From Victivallales bacterium (GTDB lineage: Bacteria; Verrucomicrobiota; Lentisphaeria; Oligosphaerales; Oligosphaeraceae), in contig JAFYGL010000126.1 of the NCBI GenBank assembly GCA_017543165.1, positions 1 to 6,343 of the forward strand: DNA of 6,343 bases. Direction: 5' to 3'. Under the pieces are notes generated by a model. It had not been told where the DNA came from and ran no database searches. It worked only from the letters and a program-made list of their open reading frames with translations. Position numbers and translations under genes: made by a program. Shown in pieces: positions 4,814 through 6,343 of this stretch. Numbering within the stretch: the first letter of the stretch is position 1; every line of letters begins with the position of its first letter.

Positions 4814-6343
4814 ATGAAAGTATTCGCCCTCAATCCACTGACAAGGAAAAGGCTGCGGCGCTTTGTACACCACAGGCGGGCCTTCGTGTCCTTTATTCTT
4901 TTGCTTGTCATCTATGCACTTGCCCTGATTGCGGAACTTCTCTGCAATGGCAAGCCGCTGCTTGTGCTTGGCAACGGGCGCATGTATTTCCCCTTCCTTG
5001 CCTACTATTCTGAAGACAGTTTTCTCGGCAATGGAATCTCCACCGCCCCCGACTACGGCAAATTGAAGAGGAAGGCGAAGTCAGCAGGAAAGAAGTTCAC
5101 AATAATCTGGGCGCCCTGCCGATACAGCCCCAACGACATAATCAGCGAGGAAGAACTTTCATCCAGTCTGCGCATGTATTGCCGCGTGGAGCCCGTTTTG
5201 CATACCGCGGTCTTCACCATTGACAAGGACATGAAAATTATCAAGGCGCAGAACGCCACGGCGCTTCTGCCAGAAGGAAGCAAGCCTGGCAACTTTTCAG
5301 AACTATGGGTGCTTCCACAGGAAACCGCAAATGCATTGGCGCTGCGCTTTGCCAACAAGCCAGCGCCTTCACTGAAGACACATGCAAAAGGGGCAAATGC
5401 CACGATAGCCGAGGCGGAATTGTCCCTGCCTGAATACAAGCCGCGGGCCTCCGCGCCCAAAAGCACGCGCATAACGGTGCGCTCGTCAGCAGGAAGCATT
5501 GCCCCTGGAAAGTGGCTCATAAAGAAAGGGAAAGCGCCAGAAGCACTTCAAATACCAGACACCGACCTTCAAAACATCATCTGGCAACTCTCAAAAGAGG
5601 CCATGCAAGGCAATGGCATCGCCAGCAGGCAAATCAAGACACCAGATGGCGAGGCAGTCCTGTCATTGGAGAGAGAGGTCGTGCGTTTTCCATTCAGGCC
5701 AGTCAAGGGACATTGGCTTGGCATAGACGATGCAGGAAGGGATGTGTTCTCAAGACTGGTATATGCAATACGCACCTCAATCACGTTTGGTCTGGCGCTG
5801 GTGCTGTCCTCAATGGTGGTGGGCACTCTCGTGGGGCTTGGACAAGGCTATTTCGGCGGATGGACTGATTTGACATGCCAAAGGCTCATTGAAATATGGA
5901 GTGCCCTGCCCTTCCTCTATGTAATCATACTGCTGGGCTCCATCTACGGCCCTGGCTTCATGCTGCTGCTTTTCTGCAATGCCATATTCAACTGGATTGG
6001 CATTTCATACTATATGCGGGCGGAAATGCTGCGCCTAAAACGGCAGCCATTCGTCGATGCGGCACGCTGCCTGGGACTGCCGACACACCGTATCATACTA
6101 AGACACATCCTGCCAAATGGCCTGGTGCCAATCATAACATTCTTCCCATTCTCATTGGTCGGCGCAATCAGTTCACTGGCTGCGCTGGACTACCTGGGTT
6201 TCGGCCTGCCACTGCAATCACCCAGCATAGGCCAGCTCCTTCAACAGGCGCAGATACAACGCTGGGCATGGTGGCTTATCCTCTATCCATCACTGACCTT
6301 GTTCAGCCTGATGCTGCTGGGCGTCTTCATCGGAGAAGGCATC
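4814..6343 (+). CDS. YejE-like peptide ABC transporter permease, enlarged, 3' end outside window
   Basis: An inner-membrane permease of the oligopeptide/dipeptide (DppC) class, closest by eye to E. coli YejE of the YejABEF peptide and microcin C importer. It is open through 510 codons to the window end, probably missing only a short tail. The N-terminus aligns with YejE: a basic region, TM1 (about 23-43), KPLLVLGNGRMYFPFLAYYSE, then WAPCRYSP (99-106). The core resumes at WLGIDDAGRDVFSRLVY (301-317), with TM segments near 321-341, 363-378, 382-400, 434-455 and 485-508. The EAA loop DAARCLGLPTHRIILRHILP (415-434) contacts the ATPase. Between the two blocks lie about 190 residues (107-299) where E. 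coli YejE has about two dozen. ATG 4814 is chosen by alignment with YejE; no good Shine-Dalgarno is seen. The frame is open back to the preceding gene's stop. Neighbouring yejB and ATPase genes are not in view. Confidence 0.93.
   Translation, partial: MKVFALNPLTRKRLRRFVHHRRAFVSFILLLVIYALALIAELLCNGKPLLVLGNGRMYFPFLAYYSEDSFLGNGISTAPDYGKLKRKAKSAGKKFTIIWAPCRYSPNDIISEEELSSSLRMYCRVEPVLHTAVFTIDKDMKIIKAQNATALLPEGSKPGNFSELWVLPQETANALALRFANKPAPSLKTHAKGANATIAEAELSLPEYKPRASAPKSTRITVRSSAGSIAPGKWLIKKGKAPEALQIPDTDLQNIIWQLSKEAMQGNGIASRQIKTPDGEAVLSLEREVVRFPFRPVKGHWLGIDDAGRDVFSRLVYAIRTSITFGLALVLSSMVVGTLVGLGQGYFGGWTDLTCQRLIEIWSALPFLYVIILLGSIYGPGFMLLLFCNAIFNWIGISYYMRAEMLRLKRQPFVDAARCLGLPTHRIILRHILPNGLVPIITFFPFSLVGAISSLAALDYLGFGLPLQSPSIGQLLQQAQIQRWAWWLILYPSLTLFSLMLLGVFIGEGI

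Overview
The window holds five protein genes and one dense repeat region, probably from a Gram-negative bacterium. The signs are a lipobox lipoprotein, a YejE-type permease with a large soluble segment between its first two membrane helices, and a classical FolP. The mixture of two-lobed BPL_N/GATase-like lipoprotein, YejE relative and 7TM-type hybrid sensor kinase would fit the PVC/Lentisphaerae area or a similar gut or environmental lineage. That placement is an impression from family recollection, not a computed one.

Layout. Positions 1-1195 are a minus-strand pair: an M55 zinc D-aminopeptidase (359-1195) followed after 8 nt by the start of folP (dihydropteroate synthase), which the window edge cuts off. 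A 282-bp divergent intergenic region (1196-1477) contains a perfect 10-bp inverted repeat with operator geometry (1264-1295), one copy of a GC-rich palindromic repeat (1339-1380) and a very good sigma70-type promoter (1412-1440) reading rightward. Next comes a 608-residue membrane hybrid histidine kinase (1478-3304). Behind it is a tandem array (3344-3524) of 51/66-bp units of the same palindromic repeat family, so the kinase gene is bracketed by copies in the same orientation. The right third is a lipoprotein with two class-I glutamine-amidotransferase-like (BPL_N) lobes (3629-4777). It is followed by a YejE-like peptide ABC permease (4814-6343, running off the window) that carries roughly 190 extra residues between TM1 and the inner-membrane permease core.

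How the genes may work together (inference). D-aminopeptidase (D-Ala-D-Ala / D-peptide hydrolysis) and a Yej/Dpp-type peptide importer both point to peptide or cell-wall-fragment use. The kinase between them has no response-regulator gene next to it and may act through its own receiver domain or a distant partner. The permease is preceded by the BPL_N lipoprotein rather than by yejB, so the transporter operon is rearranged or incomplete here.

The observations most worth following up are the enlarged YejE, the two-lobed lipoprotein with one apparently intact and one degenerate catalytic lobe, the repeat family bracketing the kinase, and the inverted repeat in the divergent promoter region.
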